A stretch of DNA of 64,000 nucleotides from Stenotrophomonas sp. NA06056 (GTDB lineage: Bacteria > Pseudomonadota > Gammaproteobacteria > Xanthomonadales > Xanthomonadaceae): contig NZ_CP054931.1 in NCBI RefSeq assembly GCF_013364355.1, forward strand, positions 4,205,501 through 4,269,500. The letters run 5' to 3'. The notes under the pieces were generated by a model, which worked only from the letters and a program-made list of their open reading frames with translations, did not search any database and had not been told where the DNA came from. Of the stretch, positions 20,801 through 26,557 are shown in pieces; within the stretch, counting starts at the first letter, position 1; every line of letters starts with the position of its first letter. Made by a program: the position numbers and the translations under genes.

Positions 20801-22446
20801 ACCGGCGCATCGCGCTGTTCGTTGCCCTGCACACTGATCTGGACATTGTTGGCTTCCATCGCGATCTTGACGCCGACATGGCCGGACACATCGATGCGCG
20901 CGCCCTGCTGCAACTCGGTGCCGCGCGCATCCACGTATACCTGGCCGCCGGTGGCCAGCGTCAGGCTGTCCTTCGCGAAGCGGACATCGCCGGCAGTATC
21001 GATCTGCACCAGCGACTGGTCGCGGCGGTGCTGGATACCATCACCGGCCTTGTCCGAATCCAGCACCAGCGTCTCGCGCTGCACATCCAACGCGCTGGTG
21101 GCCGAGTCGTCCAGCACGATGGCGGTGGTGCTGCCCTGTGCCAGCTGGATGCTGCCGTCGACATCGCTGCGCTCATTGCGCAGGTGGATGGTGCCGCGCG
21201 TATGTACCGAACTGGTGGCCACCAACGTGCCGTGCTGCTGCACGTCATGACCGACCAGGGTGATGTCGCCGGTGCTCGCCTGCACCAGACCGGTGTTGCT
21301 GACCATGCCTGCCGCAGCATCGACCGGTGTGCCGGCCACTGCAGGCGCGCGAAGCGCGGTCACCACGTTGCCACGGGTGGTGGAGGTCAGGTTCTGGTCG
21401 GTGCCCAGGCCCTTGCGGATCACGAACGCATCACCCGCGGCCAGCACGGTCTGGCCGTTGGCGCTGCTGATCTGTCCGTGATTGCTGACCTGCCGGCCGA
21501 GCAGCAGTACATAGCCGCCCCCTTCGGTCACGGTAGTCGGCGCATGCGTGGTGATCTGCGCACCGCGCTCGACCACCACATCACCGGTGGCCGCCGCATG
21601 CGCAAAGCTGTTGGCGCTGCTGCTCAGCTCATTGCCGAAGGTGGGAATGAAGGCCGCACCCTGCGCATCGCTGTACAGGCCCTTGCGGAACTGCGCATCG
21701 CTGATGTTCACCGCCGAGGCGGCCAGGTTGCGGACGTTCACCTGGCTGCTGCCGTCGAACACCACGCCATTACGGTTGACCAGCATCACCGTGCCCTGGC
21801 CCTGGATGCGGCCGAGGATCTGCGACGGGCGTGCGGATGGATCGTTGATGCGGTTGAGCAGCGACCAGCCGGCCTGCTGGTCGAAATCGACCACGGTATT
21901 GCGGCCGACGTTGAAGGTTTCCCAGTTGAGGATCGCCTTGTCGGCAGTCTGCGCGATGCTGACCGTGGTGGTGCCATCCTTGCTGCTCTGCACCGGACCG
22001 CTGGCGTTGGACCAACCCTTGGTCAGCGCATCCTCGTCGATCTTCAGGCCACCCTGGCCCAGGCCATCGGGCACCTGGCTGCCGCGCAGGCGCGCCGCCT
22101 CGCGCGCGCTCTGCTGCAGGCGCTGCTGCATGGCGATGGCCTGCGCGGCCGTGCCGAGATTGTCCAGCGAGGTCTGCAGCGTCTCCCGTGCTTTCTGCGC
22201 CTGTGCATCGGTGCGCACCAGGTTGGACGGCATGCCGTTGGGCATTCGTCCGCTCTGCGCGGCAGTCTGCTGCTGCACGCCCTTGTTGGCGAACCACGCG
22301 GGGCTGAAGGCCTGTTGCGCCGATACTCCGCCTACCATGCCGCCGGCCATCAACAACAGGGCGATGGCCTGCGCGAGCGGCTGCACCTGCGGTTCCCGTG
22401 CCGTCGCGCGCATACCCGGATCGTTCTGCTGCTTCACCATCGCCAT
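8896..22446 (-). CDS. TpsA giant exoprotein (filamentous haemagglutinin family, DUF3739-type C-terminus)
   Basis: About 4516 residues, the largest gene in the window. A long N-terminus holds a hydrophobic signal segment (AQAIALLLMAGGMVGGVSAQ). The TPS secretion domain (about 100-340) contains NWETFNVGRNTVVDFDQQ and VMLVNRNGVVFDGSSQVNV, the NPNGI-like motif read by TpsB. Thousands of residues of beta-helix-type repeats follow. A C-terminal region with YYAVEGDIVGLRMGQIAEL and GKAVAIYSGELTLPQWLQ matches my memory of DUF3739 haemagglutinins. The only cysteines I noticed are a C-x5-C pair near residue 2225. The frame opens at a TTG (22458), but the ATGs at 22446 and 22440 are better starts. Expected to be a surface or secreted adhesin or contact-dependent factor; no toxin domain is evident at the C-terminus. 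It has a long untranslated leader with an inverted repeat. Confidence 0.93.
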   Translation of the reverse strand: MAMVKQQNDPGMRATAREPQVQPLAQAIALLLMAGGMVGGVSAQQAFSPAWFANKGVQQQTAAQSGRMPNGMPSNLVRTDAQAQKARETLQTSLDNLGTAAQAIAMQQRLQQSAREAARLRGSQVPDGLGQGGLKIDEDALTKGWSNASGPVQSSKDGTTTVSIAQTADKAILNWETFNVGRNTVVDFDQQAGWSLLNRINDPSARPSQILGRIQGQGTVMLVNRNGVVFDGSSQVNVRNLAASAVNISDAQFRKGLYSDAQGAAFIPTFGNELSSSANSFAHAAATGDVVVERGAQITTHAPTTVTEGGGYVLLLGRQVSNHGQISSANGQTVLAAGDAFVIRKGLGTDQNLTSTTRGNVVTALRAPAVAGTPVDAAAGMVSNTGLVQASTGDITLVGHDVQQHGTLVATSSVHTRGTIHLRNERSDVDGSIQLAQGSTTAIVLDDSATSALDVQRETLVLDSDKAGDGIQHRRDQSLVQIDTAGDVRFAKDSLTLATGGQVYVDARGTELQQGARIDVSGHVGVKIAMEANNVQISVQGNEQRDAPVNRLGEKLNSNNIWLDRRDLTLVPAGTNGYETDRWYTAGGLLEVGGYLGVTGHGIGEWSAQGGTVQFSGGSLQTRAGSQINLSGGTLDVQTGYIQQTYLKGADGRLYNASTAPGDLLYTGLYKGFESSHARWGTTEYHYNPLIGARQRLENGYVVGRDAGRMIVATQSAQLQGDIETATFQGDRQINARQADLDGYLQAQTAVARNGQLVIGQQRAVQDKAMHGLRYTPSAVTGKVQIGSVPLAEGDSSSGMYLDASWLNGLALGGLQVYARDAVVVDQSLQMAAGGSLGLHATEVQVNADLVARGGAIALGNIVPGWNESTGWFDRALVPVAANSRARTVVGEGVLLDTRGLWSNLQTDPLGIAGMPYVDGGSIQLRSSQDVQVARGARLDASSGAALQADDHLRGGRGGDIALIANALEEAPVAGIAAGQLSLQGELRGHGVKGGGTLRLQSGKAVVIGGQVAGSDGLLRAGERAPIDLLTSETFLVLAGSTLPVDYAYTRVQAQPGETLGTQPVVDPARPETHLTLAATWTPPKPVANADSYVLRTLDGRSFTVNVWTPPPTLAAGTVVTQITGFQGGFPINFLVTADVFPQGIRVLPSAATLKAGSLAPADIRFAAGTRIAAGNVLAQDVAVERPLQLASELFGQGFARYEVTGQQSLAVAPGADLRVSMPVLQLDLEHARALRSGSAPSEALQEWLAPEFSADTAKATLQQRKGADLQLRAGSTMGPLATLTIGQDAHLQVDNGRSIGLAGNGQITVDGTLQANSGRIDILDMGLGEIAASPKSHDRSLWIGDHAVLDVSGVAQVERDARGQRFGRVGDGGRIQLGGRYDANATSVDGVDAFVVVRPGARLDASGASATLDVPGQGATEVAGDGGVLHLASFNGLFLDGSLRAAAGGRGAAGGTLSVALEAPNYLLAGNPDDRVRSLRELSVFQQQPGSGLAAALQPGQVDPALVYGRATIGVDRIQAGGFGNLSLLVNGVMSFNDGVDLAMSQGLRLTGSNFSLAEHSRNGAQIALAAPYVRLAGNTRGAKDAHTLPLPEIQRLPSLRDASMLRVEAGTLDVIESVAFGTSGKLAQGAGTIDVQRDGFETVELRSKGDLRLLKSKVRDRSSIDTVGDLVLSASQIYPATQAVGEIRAGKKGTVDQWGQFQVVYDPARSLRVERSSDALPVAPLAAFGSLRLLSSNIEQGGVVRAPLGELLIGQVDGGTFGLASRVQLLPGSVTSVSGVGLRMPYGGTKDGLTYVHDGLDAVYKGIGVGGNEFGGVTLRGENIDVQAGAVLDLSGGGELSGAAFLSGRGGSTDARLHPLVQIDANGGSFVLPGLSSNPVYAIVPGAQADAAPIAAEKGAGDPAIGRQIQIGAGVPGLPAGTYTLLPSTYALLPGAFRVELNGQASSQAGFGASTAMRNGSWSTAARFSTAGTDIQDALTSQVIVTAADTLRQYSQYNETSYAQFGLAWAQRDGAPRPRLERDAGRLTLDLSNRQADKPELHALAIAPGSVRGEAASGGYGSELVVRSPGALEVLASGSTATDGFSGLSVSADALNAVGANTMSIGGTPTSVFQVNRITQDAYKLGFGSNGQASSQVVLRSGAQLSAAQVFLVAGARDGGITVEQGASINTLGKGAAAWDSTAGYVFDPGTTAVLAVSNGWLDMLAPTTSTEARYGQGDILIGGCGTDRSCSGATTLYAGGTLTAATTAGFQLADSARYGARNLVLAVGNINVGSSDALARMATEGLLPAGLTLNQQVLDRLLRGDTSTGAPALEKLVLTAGDAVNFFDSVELSTLDANGTSTLGQLVLTTPAIRGQGDADAVARIRTDTLVWNGSARPAGDVVAGGAGSGSGRLQVDARQILFGYAEQSQPDTVAMHDRQTLGFGTVALNASERISANHTGSLSVYQSQGAWNGKTKAFDYSGGDLLISTPLFTGAAGSINRIRAGGRIAVVAAQGATAVIGDPAAALGAELSLQAGRDLLLDTRVQLPSGKLQLAAQDDVRLGEGAQLDLAGRRIDMFDVSRYSWGGDVTLDSQAGNIVQAAGSRIDLSAVNNRGGRLNAVALGADAGTVLLAGQILGGSSGRYDTGGTWVPYSSAYLDLRAQHIDDFAGLNARLNAGQVFGGRSFQLKQGDLVIGDGLKAREVNVSVDAGHLSVQGRIDASGEQVGSIRLAARDGLSVGSSAVLDAHGSVLRRDSYGQVIEAPNRAVIELDSGTGLLALAAGARMDLGVSGAPAAYGSVVLNAPRLGGARGNDVAIDASAPVRIDGARAITVNAFQNYTDAAAGTDATVDGRSYQVINQAYLDTLHADSTAFIDNALGNRALIDGKLAGLRAYGDQFHLRPGVQISSSADAAVNRDGHLHVDGDIDLSGYRYASLNPHLQKTGQYGSGEAGALVLRAAGDLEVFGSISDGFDGSRLMKGSTPDDKGWLLPNGRIPFGGEVVIPHGGVVTLDAGSAFQSGRTLNFDLPAAAMQLPAGTQLPSRMMLADALVLPAGTVLGAAIRDGQGAVLHAAGTVLAQTTTLAAGTQLDAGFRVPAATSMAAGIWPAGVPLPVGMRLAQPLLLAKGAILPSETDVKLPGGAESINLRPADANGNQGRTWALAPMLAAGSQSFYLRLVAGADLQAADTRAVARGATGTVRLADTHYGVLVENAPVPGTGIPAEYRWAMDVDADTWNSIGLPSLVVAGEVITQDIIDMLILYGLITTSPLELNAWGLGEPVFEANPGVPPQYADIARPAREQVFSVLRTGTGDLDLVAAGDLQMHSPYGVYTAGTASSSLAAGNGVDPYNQPRGALKDGSLLWKDQEAAFRPLIDGGTQSLYRAWYPEHGGNVLVRAGGNLVGDLIGAGGEPRNNVSFGLMRGQIGSVAIGNWLWRQGTGSVTPGSDGTPVAWWVNFGTYVPGSADGSYLANSNARYANAPFLAGFTGVGTLGGGNLVVEAGGDAGIQSARGDARLNLGAQSLDKNLVPRSQGLNLAVGSSGRMTATGDLVLTGGGDLDLRIGGSLNPNAELRRNEHDLNSTLVNLRGALRVEAGALGGLQLRYGVLDHIDSRGGDPFAAGRAYAGGGPVLVLGDSSARLDTRGDLVLGGVGDPGRTKLLNATPFTYGGRQLAGEGWSSFSLWTPSTSVDLFSAGGNLTPTTEWAGGGNSEDIATDRRGSNASGTLDGDFYPSILRAVAANGSLYYGVGSTALRNNYGSTPLRVLRGLTLAPSPQGSQFINATGKGELALLAGDSIYASGYAITASTADPAALSSPFNPAFMGIISQTGGGPNGFSPTRIHNAAAANIAFNDWITDGNGRISNASLLNFGSQATSSYAAVGQQPARYYAVEGDIVGLRMGQIAELGLKARDGYRYDGSIPVAIRAGRDISNSGTGLGQKDTVGEGRGNLIAHGHADDISVVQAGRDIRFSSFYVTGPGLLDVSAGRNVYLADKGEIKSLGNVVDASASDRASGASIVVAAGMGAGADWNAFAARYLDAVNLADPERPLSEQPGKAVAIYSGELTLPQWLQREFGYSGDAAGADAFLASKQAELDQARAASLSSGGSAASRSLAREFRLQSQLHLVNWLSTRFGADNGLGLHFDAGTMDARTFFTALPAEQQHAFLRDVYYAELKSAGREYNDADGKRFGSYARGREAIATLLPGGDNGGRYNGDLTLFSSALYVDEYISTNGVGKDRPTPGKTYISKAEWQAMGSPSYGVAYYEVVDAGIHTQFGGDVQILTPGGRTLVGIDGGFVPGAGSGVMTQGEGDISIYSRDSILLGQSRVFTTFGGNILAWSAGGDINAGRGSKTTVVYTPQRRVYDSVGNVSLSPNTPTTGAGIATLNPIPEIAPGDIDLIAPLGTIDAGEAGIRVSGNVNLAALQVLNADNIQVQGKSAGIPVVAAVNVSALTSASTAANSAVQAAQEMVKRQTQQTQPSTISVQVLGFGEATSSTRPASDDGRYDPDSVVQVVGMGELTAEQRARMATSSAKRQ

Positions 22447-22505
22447 CACCCGTCGCAATATCGTTCGCTGATAAGGGCAAGCGCGTCTTGCCGCCGTGCT
22501 GCACT

Positions 22506-22532
22506 GCTACGTCCCTGCCATCGGGACGTAGC
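22506..22532. promoter_or_regulatory. 10-bp perfect inverted repeat in the tpsA leader
   Basis: GCTACGTCCC (22506-22515) and GGGACGTAGC (22523-22532) flank a 7-base centre. It sits 60-86 bases upstream of the tpsA ATG at 22446, within the 260-base gap after fecR. It could be a DNA-binding site or an RNA hairpin in the leader. It has no T-tract in the direction of tpsA, so a simple terminator is less likely. No other gene is visible in this gap. Confidence 0.55.
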
Positions 22533-22707
22533 GTGACCGCGACGTGCGTTGCGCTTGTTACGGTGGATAAGACCGGGCCGGATGGCAGCGACTGAACCGC
22601 TGCAACAAAAAATTCATCTGCGGATGACGTGCTGTCGACTCATGCCACGAATGTCATCGCAACGTCATACGTGCGTGCTCTCATCGCGCGCCCGCAGGTC
22701 TACCTGC

Positions 22708-23751
22708 TCAGCCCAGCAGCACCACGTCGCCGGGCATGCTGACAACGCGTGCGCCATAGGCATCGCGTACGAGATCGATGAAGGTGTCGATGCGTTGCAA
22801 CGAAATACGGGCCTGCACCCGGCGCTGCGACAACGCACTGTCTGCGATGACGATGCGTCCGGTGCGGTAGCGGTTGATCTCTTCAACCACCTCCGACAGC
22901 GGCTGGTCGTCGAACATCAGCCAGCCGTGTCGCCACGCATCGACGCGCTCGGTCGGCACCTGCCCTACCGAGGCGATCCGCTCACCGTCCAGGCGCGCCT
23001 GCCAGCCCTGCTGCAGCGCGACCGTCCGCGCGCCACGAACAAGCGCGGCGGTGCCAGCCAGGCAGGTCACCCGCACATCCGCGCCGACGCAGCGCACGTT
23101 CACCCGCGCGCCCGGGTCCAGCCTTACCTGCGCGCCCTCCACCTGGATCACGAAACCGCGGCGTATCCACGCAGGCAGCGCGAACTGTGCCTCGCCCTGG
23201 CTCAACTGCAGGCCGCGCGCGTTGGTGCCGGACCGTCGCAGACGGGTGCGCGTCCCCATCGCCACCGTTACGCCCTGGATCTCCAGTTCGCGACGCTCAC
23301 CGGTGGCGGTGCGGTAGTCCGCGCCCAGTGCACCCAGCTCCGGCCACAGGCCCAGCGGCGAACTGGCCGCGAGCCAGCAGCCACCGGCCGCCGCCGCGAC
23401 TGCGCCGCCCAGGAATGCCCTGCGCCCCATCCGTGTGCGGCTGCGTGGCCGAGCATGGCTGTCGGCGTGGGTCGCTGGCGGCAGACTTGCCACCGGCTGC
23501 ACCACATCGGTCGCAGGCGCCTGTGCTGCCTGCGCGCCCCCGGCCTGCAGCGCCGGACCCAGTGCCTTCCACAGCGCACGCGCCTGCGCGAACGCAGCGG
23601 CGTGGCGCGGGTCCAGCCCCCGCCATCGGCGGAAGGCATCGGCGTCGGCCTCGCTGACGGCCGCACCGTGCAGGCGCAGCAGCCAGTCCTGTGCCTGTTG
23701 TTGTACGTCTGCCGGCAGTGCAGAGGCCACGTTCGTCTTCATATCAGTCAT
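22708..23751 (-). CDS. FecR-family anti-sigma regulator
   Basis: 347 residues. The N-terminal DUF4880-type cytoplasmic domain reads QQQAQDWLLRLHGAAVSEADADAFRRWRGLDPRHAAAFAQ. An Arg-rich linker and one membrane helix follow at about 115-135 (AFLGGAVAAAAGGCWLAAS). The periplasmic FecR domain contains DYRTATGERRELEIQG, MGTRTRLRRSG and a tail with LSEVVEEINRYRTGRIVIAD. FecR proteins hold or activate their partner ECF sigma factor when a periplasmic signal arrives. Its ATG overlaps the sigma-factor TGA (ATGA), so the two are translationally coupled. It most likely controls the tpsA gene that starts 260 bases downstream. Confidence 0.93.
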   Translation of the reverse strand: MTDMKTNVASALPADVQQQAQDWLLRLHGAAVSEADADAFRRWRGLDPRHAAAFAQARALWKALGPALQAGGAQAAQAPATDVVQPVASLPPATHADSHARPRSRTRMGRRAFLGGAVAAAAGGCWLAASSPLGLWPELGALGADYRTATGERRELEIQGVTVAMGTRTRLRRSGTNARGLQLSQGEAQFALPAWIRRGFVIQVEGAQVRLDPGARVNVRCVGADVRVTCLAGTAALVRGARTVALQQGWQARLDGERIASVGQVPTERVDAWRHGWLMFDDQPLSEVVEEINRYRTGRIVIADSALSQRRVQARISLQRIDTFIDLVRDAYGARVVSMPGDVVLLG

Positions 23752-24278
23752 GACGGTTTTCCGGCGCCAGGACCGAACCGTTGCACCAACGGGCGGTCCA
23801 GCCGGCCCGCGCAGTGCTGCAGGGCCTTCTTCAGCTCCTTGCCGATCATCCGCGCCGATACCCCGTGCTGCAGGGCGATGGTTTCGATCGGCAGCTGCTC
23901 GATGCGCGCTGCCACCAGGATGGCGCGCTGGCGCTCGGGCAGCTCGCGCAGGGCCAGCTCCAGCTGCGCCATTTCCACCTGGCCGAAGGTCACCGTGGCC
24001 GGATCCAGATGGTCGGCGGTCTCGTCCATCAGCGCATCCAGTTCGGTGCCGGTCAGCATCCGTGCGTGGGCCTGGCGCTGGTCGCTGGCGGCGTTGATCG
24101 ACATGCGGAACAGATAGGCCACCGGGCTGCGCTGCGGCACGATGTTGCCCATCCGCTCGACACGCAGCCAGGTCTCCTGCAACGCATCCAGCGCCAGGTC
24201 GTCCGAGCCCAGGCGCCGGCGCAGGCGCTTGCGGAAGGCTTCGTAGTGGTCGAGGAACAGTCCTCGAAGTGCGGTCAT
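23748..24278 (-). CDS. ECF sigma factor (FecI-like)
   Basis: 176 residues from the ATG at 24278, which overlaps the STN gene stop (ATGA). Region 2 contains FRKRLRRRLGSDDLALDALQETWLRVER and PVAYLFRMSINAASDQ. Region 4 contains LRELPERQRAILVAARIEQLPIETIALQHGVSARMIGKEL, a helix-turn-helix for the -35 element. Length and absence of region 3 fit the FecI-type extracytoplasmic sigma group. Sandwiched between an STN sensor and a FecR protein, it forms a complete cell-surface-signalling trio. Its likely targets are the trio itself and/or tpsA onward. An alternative in-frame ATG at 24293 would lie inside the STN gene. Confidence 0.93.
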   Translation of the reverse strand: MTALRGLFLDHYEAFRKRLRRRLGSDDLALDALQETWLRVERMGNIVPQRSPVAYLFRMSINAASDQRQAHARMLTGTELDALMDETADHLDPATVTFGQVEMAQLELALRELPERQRAILVAARIEQLPIETIALQHGVSARMIGKELKKALQHCAGRLDRPLVQRFGPGAGKPS

Positions 24279-24991
24279 CGCGCGCCCCTGCACGGCGGCG
24301 TGCGGCCCGCAGCGTGTGGCAGCAACAGCAGCGTCACCGGTTGCGGCAGGTCCACCGGCAGCCCTGGCATGGCCAGGTCATCCAACCGCCGAAGAATCGC
24401 GGCATCGCGACGTGGATCGCCACTGCCTTCCAGAACGTCGGCGCGGCCCACCCGATGGCTGGCAGGGTCCACCCATAGTTGCAGTGCAACCCGATAGCTG
24501 CCAGGTCGCGTCGCGTGCGAGCTGCACAGCGCTGCCTCCAGCGATTGCTGGATGACCCGAGCGGCACGGTGCTGGGCCGCAGCGGAGGCGGTTGCAGAGG
24601 ATGGGCCGGCATCGGACGGGCCGGTGCCACCGGGTGCAGGGGTCTCACCCGCTACCAGCGTGAACCCGCCACCCTCGACAAATCGAGGGGCCAGGCCCGT
24701 GCCCCGCAGCAGCATCTGCAGCGCCGGCAAAGGCGCATGGCGTCCACTGACTGCCGTCGAGCGCAGGCCGCCCAGCATGCGGGCATCAATCAGAACCGCC
24801 ACCCCTGTGGTCTCCCCATACACCTGCAACGCCTGTGGCAACGGTTGGGCTGGAATGTCGAACAGGTAGGTAGTCCCCTCGGGCGCAGCGCCCGCGCCGG
24901 CCCAGGCCAGCAACGCCGGCGCCAGCATCCATGCGATGCACAACAGCCAGGCAACGCGGCGGATGCAGCGATCACGCGTTCCCGCCCGCAT
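24275..24991 (-). CDS. STN-domain sensor with TonB-like C-terminus (VreA-like)
   Basis: About 238 residues from an ATG at 24991 preceded by GGGGGG. It has a signal peptide (VAWLLCIAWMLAPALLAWAGAGA). The STN domain follows at about 40-110, with YLFDIPAQPLPQALQVYGET, GVAVLIDARMLGG and LPALQMLLRGTGLAPRF. After a Gly/Ser/Ala linker, a C-terminal domain at about 145-235 (YRVALQLWVDPASHRVGRAD, VLEGSGDPRRDAAILRRL) resembles the C-terminal domain of TonB proteins. There is no outer-membrane barrel. In P. aeruginosa the PUMA3 protein VreA is also a short STN protein without a barrel, encoded beside its sigma and anti-sigma. ATGA coupling with the sigma gene makes it the signal input of the trio. Alternative starts exist at 25033 and 25042. 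Confidence 0.88.
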   Translation of the reverse strand: MRAGTRDRCIRRVAWLLCIAWMLAPALLAWAGAGAAPEGTTYLFDIPAQPLPQALQVYGETTGVAVLIDARMLGGLRSTAVSGRHAPLPALQMLLRGTGLAPRFVEGGGFTLVAGETPAPGGTGPSDAGPSSATASAAAQHRAARVIQQSLEAALCSSHATRPGSYRVALQLWVDPASHRVGRADVLEGSGDPRRDAAILRRLDDLAMPGLPVDLPQPVTLLLLPHAAGRTPPCRGAR

Positions 24992-25104
24992 TGCCGGCCC
25001 CCCGTCCTGCGCTCCGGTGTCATCAAACTGCATGCAAGACACGCCAGCATCACAACGCCAAGCCGGTCACGTTAGGTCGGCTTCATTGCAGGATGGTGAC
25101 ACCC

Positions 25105-25464
25105 ATGCATCCCTTCCGCTGGCTTGTTACAGGCATCTTTCTGCTACTGGCACCGCACGCGTGGGGCGGCACTGCAAAGGCTGCGCCCGCGCTGACGCCC
25201 GCCGATGCTGCCTGCATCGAGATTGAGGTCAACGGCGAACGCATTCCCGACTACGCCTGCATGAGCGAACGGTTGATGCCCGCGTCGCGCAGGCCCGTGC
25301 CTGAGATACCGGCGTCCGAGCAGCGGGTGCGGCAGGCTCCGACCGCGCTCGGCCTGGCCCATCGGGCTGCTACCCAGCAGAGGATGGGGAACAGTTTTGG
25401 GATTTCCACGCGGCCTCAGCGGCCGATGGCACCGCCTCCAGCACCGCCGATAACGCGGCCGTGA
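25105..25464 (+). CDS. Small secreted proline-rich protein, function unknown
   Basis: 119 residues. A signal peptide (MHPFRWLVTGIFLLLAPHAWG) is followed by a compact segment with two cysteines (ADAACIEIEVNGERIPDYAC) and a low-complexity Pro/Arg tail ending MAPPPAPPITRP. The ATG at 25105 is preceded by GGTGAC; an in-frame ATG at 25093 gives a slightly longer signal. It is divergent from the STN-sigma-fecR operon across about 110 bases, so both could share a control region and this protein might be part of the same response. I do not recognise the family. Confidence 0.65.
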   Translation: MHPFRWLVTGIFLLLAPHAWGGTAKAAPALTPADAACIEIEVNGERIPDYACMSERLMPASRRPVPEIPASEQRVRQAPTALGLAHRAATQQRMGNSFGISTRPQRPMAPPPAPPITRP

Positions 25465-25567
25465 GGCGGGGAATGCGGTGTCGCTGCCGGACGGAATGCT
25501 GACATCACGCGCCAGGCGCCAGCGCGCCTACGAACGGTGGTACTCCGCTACCCGATGCCCCAGCGTA

Positions 25568-26059
25568 CTAAAGCGCCGCCGAGCACCTGCCGAAGACGTT
25601 GGCGGGCTTCTCCCGCAGGCTCACGGCAACCACCCGGTGCTTCTGCTCGCCACATCCGCCCATGACCCCATACATGATGAGAAGTCCCTTGTCGTTGACG
25701 TAGCCGATGAACGTGCCATTGCCTTCATCCGAAGCCGCCCTGACGAGATAGATGCTCTCCCCTGGTGCTGGCTTCAGGCCACTCAACGGCATTGAACCGA
25801 TCTTCCCTTGAACCTCTGATGCCGATACCGCGACCAGTGAATTCTTCAACATCCACTCCGCAATGGCGGCTTCACTATTCGCATCAAGCGTGGAAATGCG
25901 GTCGAACGGCAGAGTCGTGGAGTTTCCAGGGAAGATCGCATCGGATGAAACATCTACCCAGTCCGATCTCCATTCCGTGTGTTGAAACTGGTTGATGCTG
26001 CAGCCTCCCAGCATTGGCAAGAGCAGCAACGGTGCGCGCAAGATGCTTGCGATCTGCAC
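25568..26059 (-). CDS. Putative lipoprotein, immunity-like, function unknown
   Basis: 163 residues with a lipoprotein signal (LRAPLLLLPMLGGC, cysteine at about 20). The mature part has no motif I recognise: WVDVSSDAIFPGNSTTLPFD, then AIAEWMLKNSLVAVSASE and a C-terminal GGCGEQKHRVVAVSLREKP. Base composition is lower in GC than the flanking operons, like the other genes of the Rhs island. It lies about 340 bases downstream of the displaced Rhs tip gene pair on the same strand. A role as an orphan immunity protein for an Rhs-type toxin is plausible but is only inferred from position and the lipobox. Confidence 0.6.
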   Translation of the reverse strand: MQIASILRAPLLLLPMLGGCSINQFQHTEWRSDWVDVSSDAIFPGNSTTLPFDRISTLDANSEAAIAEWMLKNSLVAVSASEVQGKIGSMPLSGLKPAPGESIYLVRAASDEGNGTFIGYVNDKGLLIMYGVMGGCGEQKHRVVAVSLREKPANVFGRCSAAL

Positions 26060-26400
26060 ATTGATCTCCTTTCGCTACTGTCGATCAATGTTCCCCTGAA
26101 TCCAACCGCGCTCGCCGCGCCAGAGATCGGTTAGATGCCCACTGGCGGGGGCCACTATATTTGCGACTTACTCAGGCGCGCTGAGAGCCTGACCGAACGA
26201 CACGCGTTACTCATCGTCAGACGTCGTCCCACATGAAGCTCCTCCAGGCCCAGCCCAGCATTTCACGAAGAAAATGGACCTGCTTGGTCACACTCTCAAA
26301 CCTCGCAATTTCATTCTCACCGCGCGCGACCACTACTCCTCCAACTGTCCAGCAACAAGATTGGAGAGGAGAGATGCATTCACCTGAACCTTTGGGGCTG
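26060..26400. other. AT-richer gap without a supported gene
   Basis: About 340 bases between the lipoprotein gene and the small membrane protein. A minus-strand frame is open from 26504 to 26217 but it overlaps the small protein in another frame and has no good start of its own. I see no terminator or repeat. It may be remains of a former gene in the Rhs island. Confidence 0.4.
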
Positions 26401-26556
26401 TCAATGTCCCATGCTGCATTGGCTCGTCGAGTAGTTCCAGCTCCCTCCACCATCCAAACAGGCGTCAATAGCCATTTGTCCTTGAAGCCAGAAAGCAAGG
26501 GCAACGATCACTGCAATTGCACTGAGGAGGGCAACGATCTTTGAGTATTTTTTCAT
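26401..26556 (-). CDS. 51-residue single-pass membrane protein next to the displaced Rhs tip
   Basis: Starts one base after the stop codon of the Rhs tip gene, so translation is likely coupled. Residues 5-27 (SKIVALLSAIAVIVALAFWL) form one membrane helix. The small external tail holds CLDGGGSWNYSTSQC, a two-cysteine motif with a Gly-Gly-Ser-Trp core that I recall from other small Rhs-linked proteins. Toxin gene then tiny membrane gene is the standard layout for toxin and immunity. If correct, it would protect the inner membrane or periplasmic face. Function is inferred from position. Confidence 0.7.
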   Translation of the reverse strand: MKKYSKIVALLSAIAVIVALAFWLQGQMAIDACLDGGGSWNYSTSQCSMGH

Positions 26557-26557
26557 T

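Noticed and set aside
15097..22536. A 2479-codon open frame on the plus strand opposite tpsA
   Set aside because: It is the antisense of a strongly GC3-biased gene, its product is a His/Arg/Gln-rich composition without domains, and tpsA on the other strand has a full TPS domain. Long antisense frames are normal at this GC content.
26217..26504. A 95-codon minus-strand frame downstream of the Rhs tip
   Set aside because: It overlaps the well-placed 51-residue membrane protein in another frame and lacks a ribosome site. Its tail looks protein-like, so a decayed gene cannot be fully excluded.
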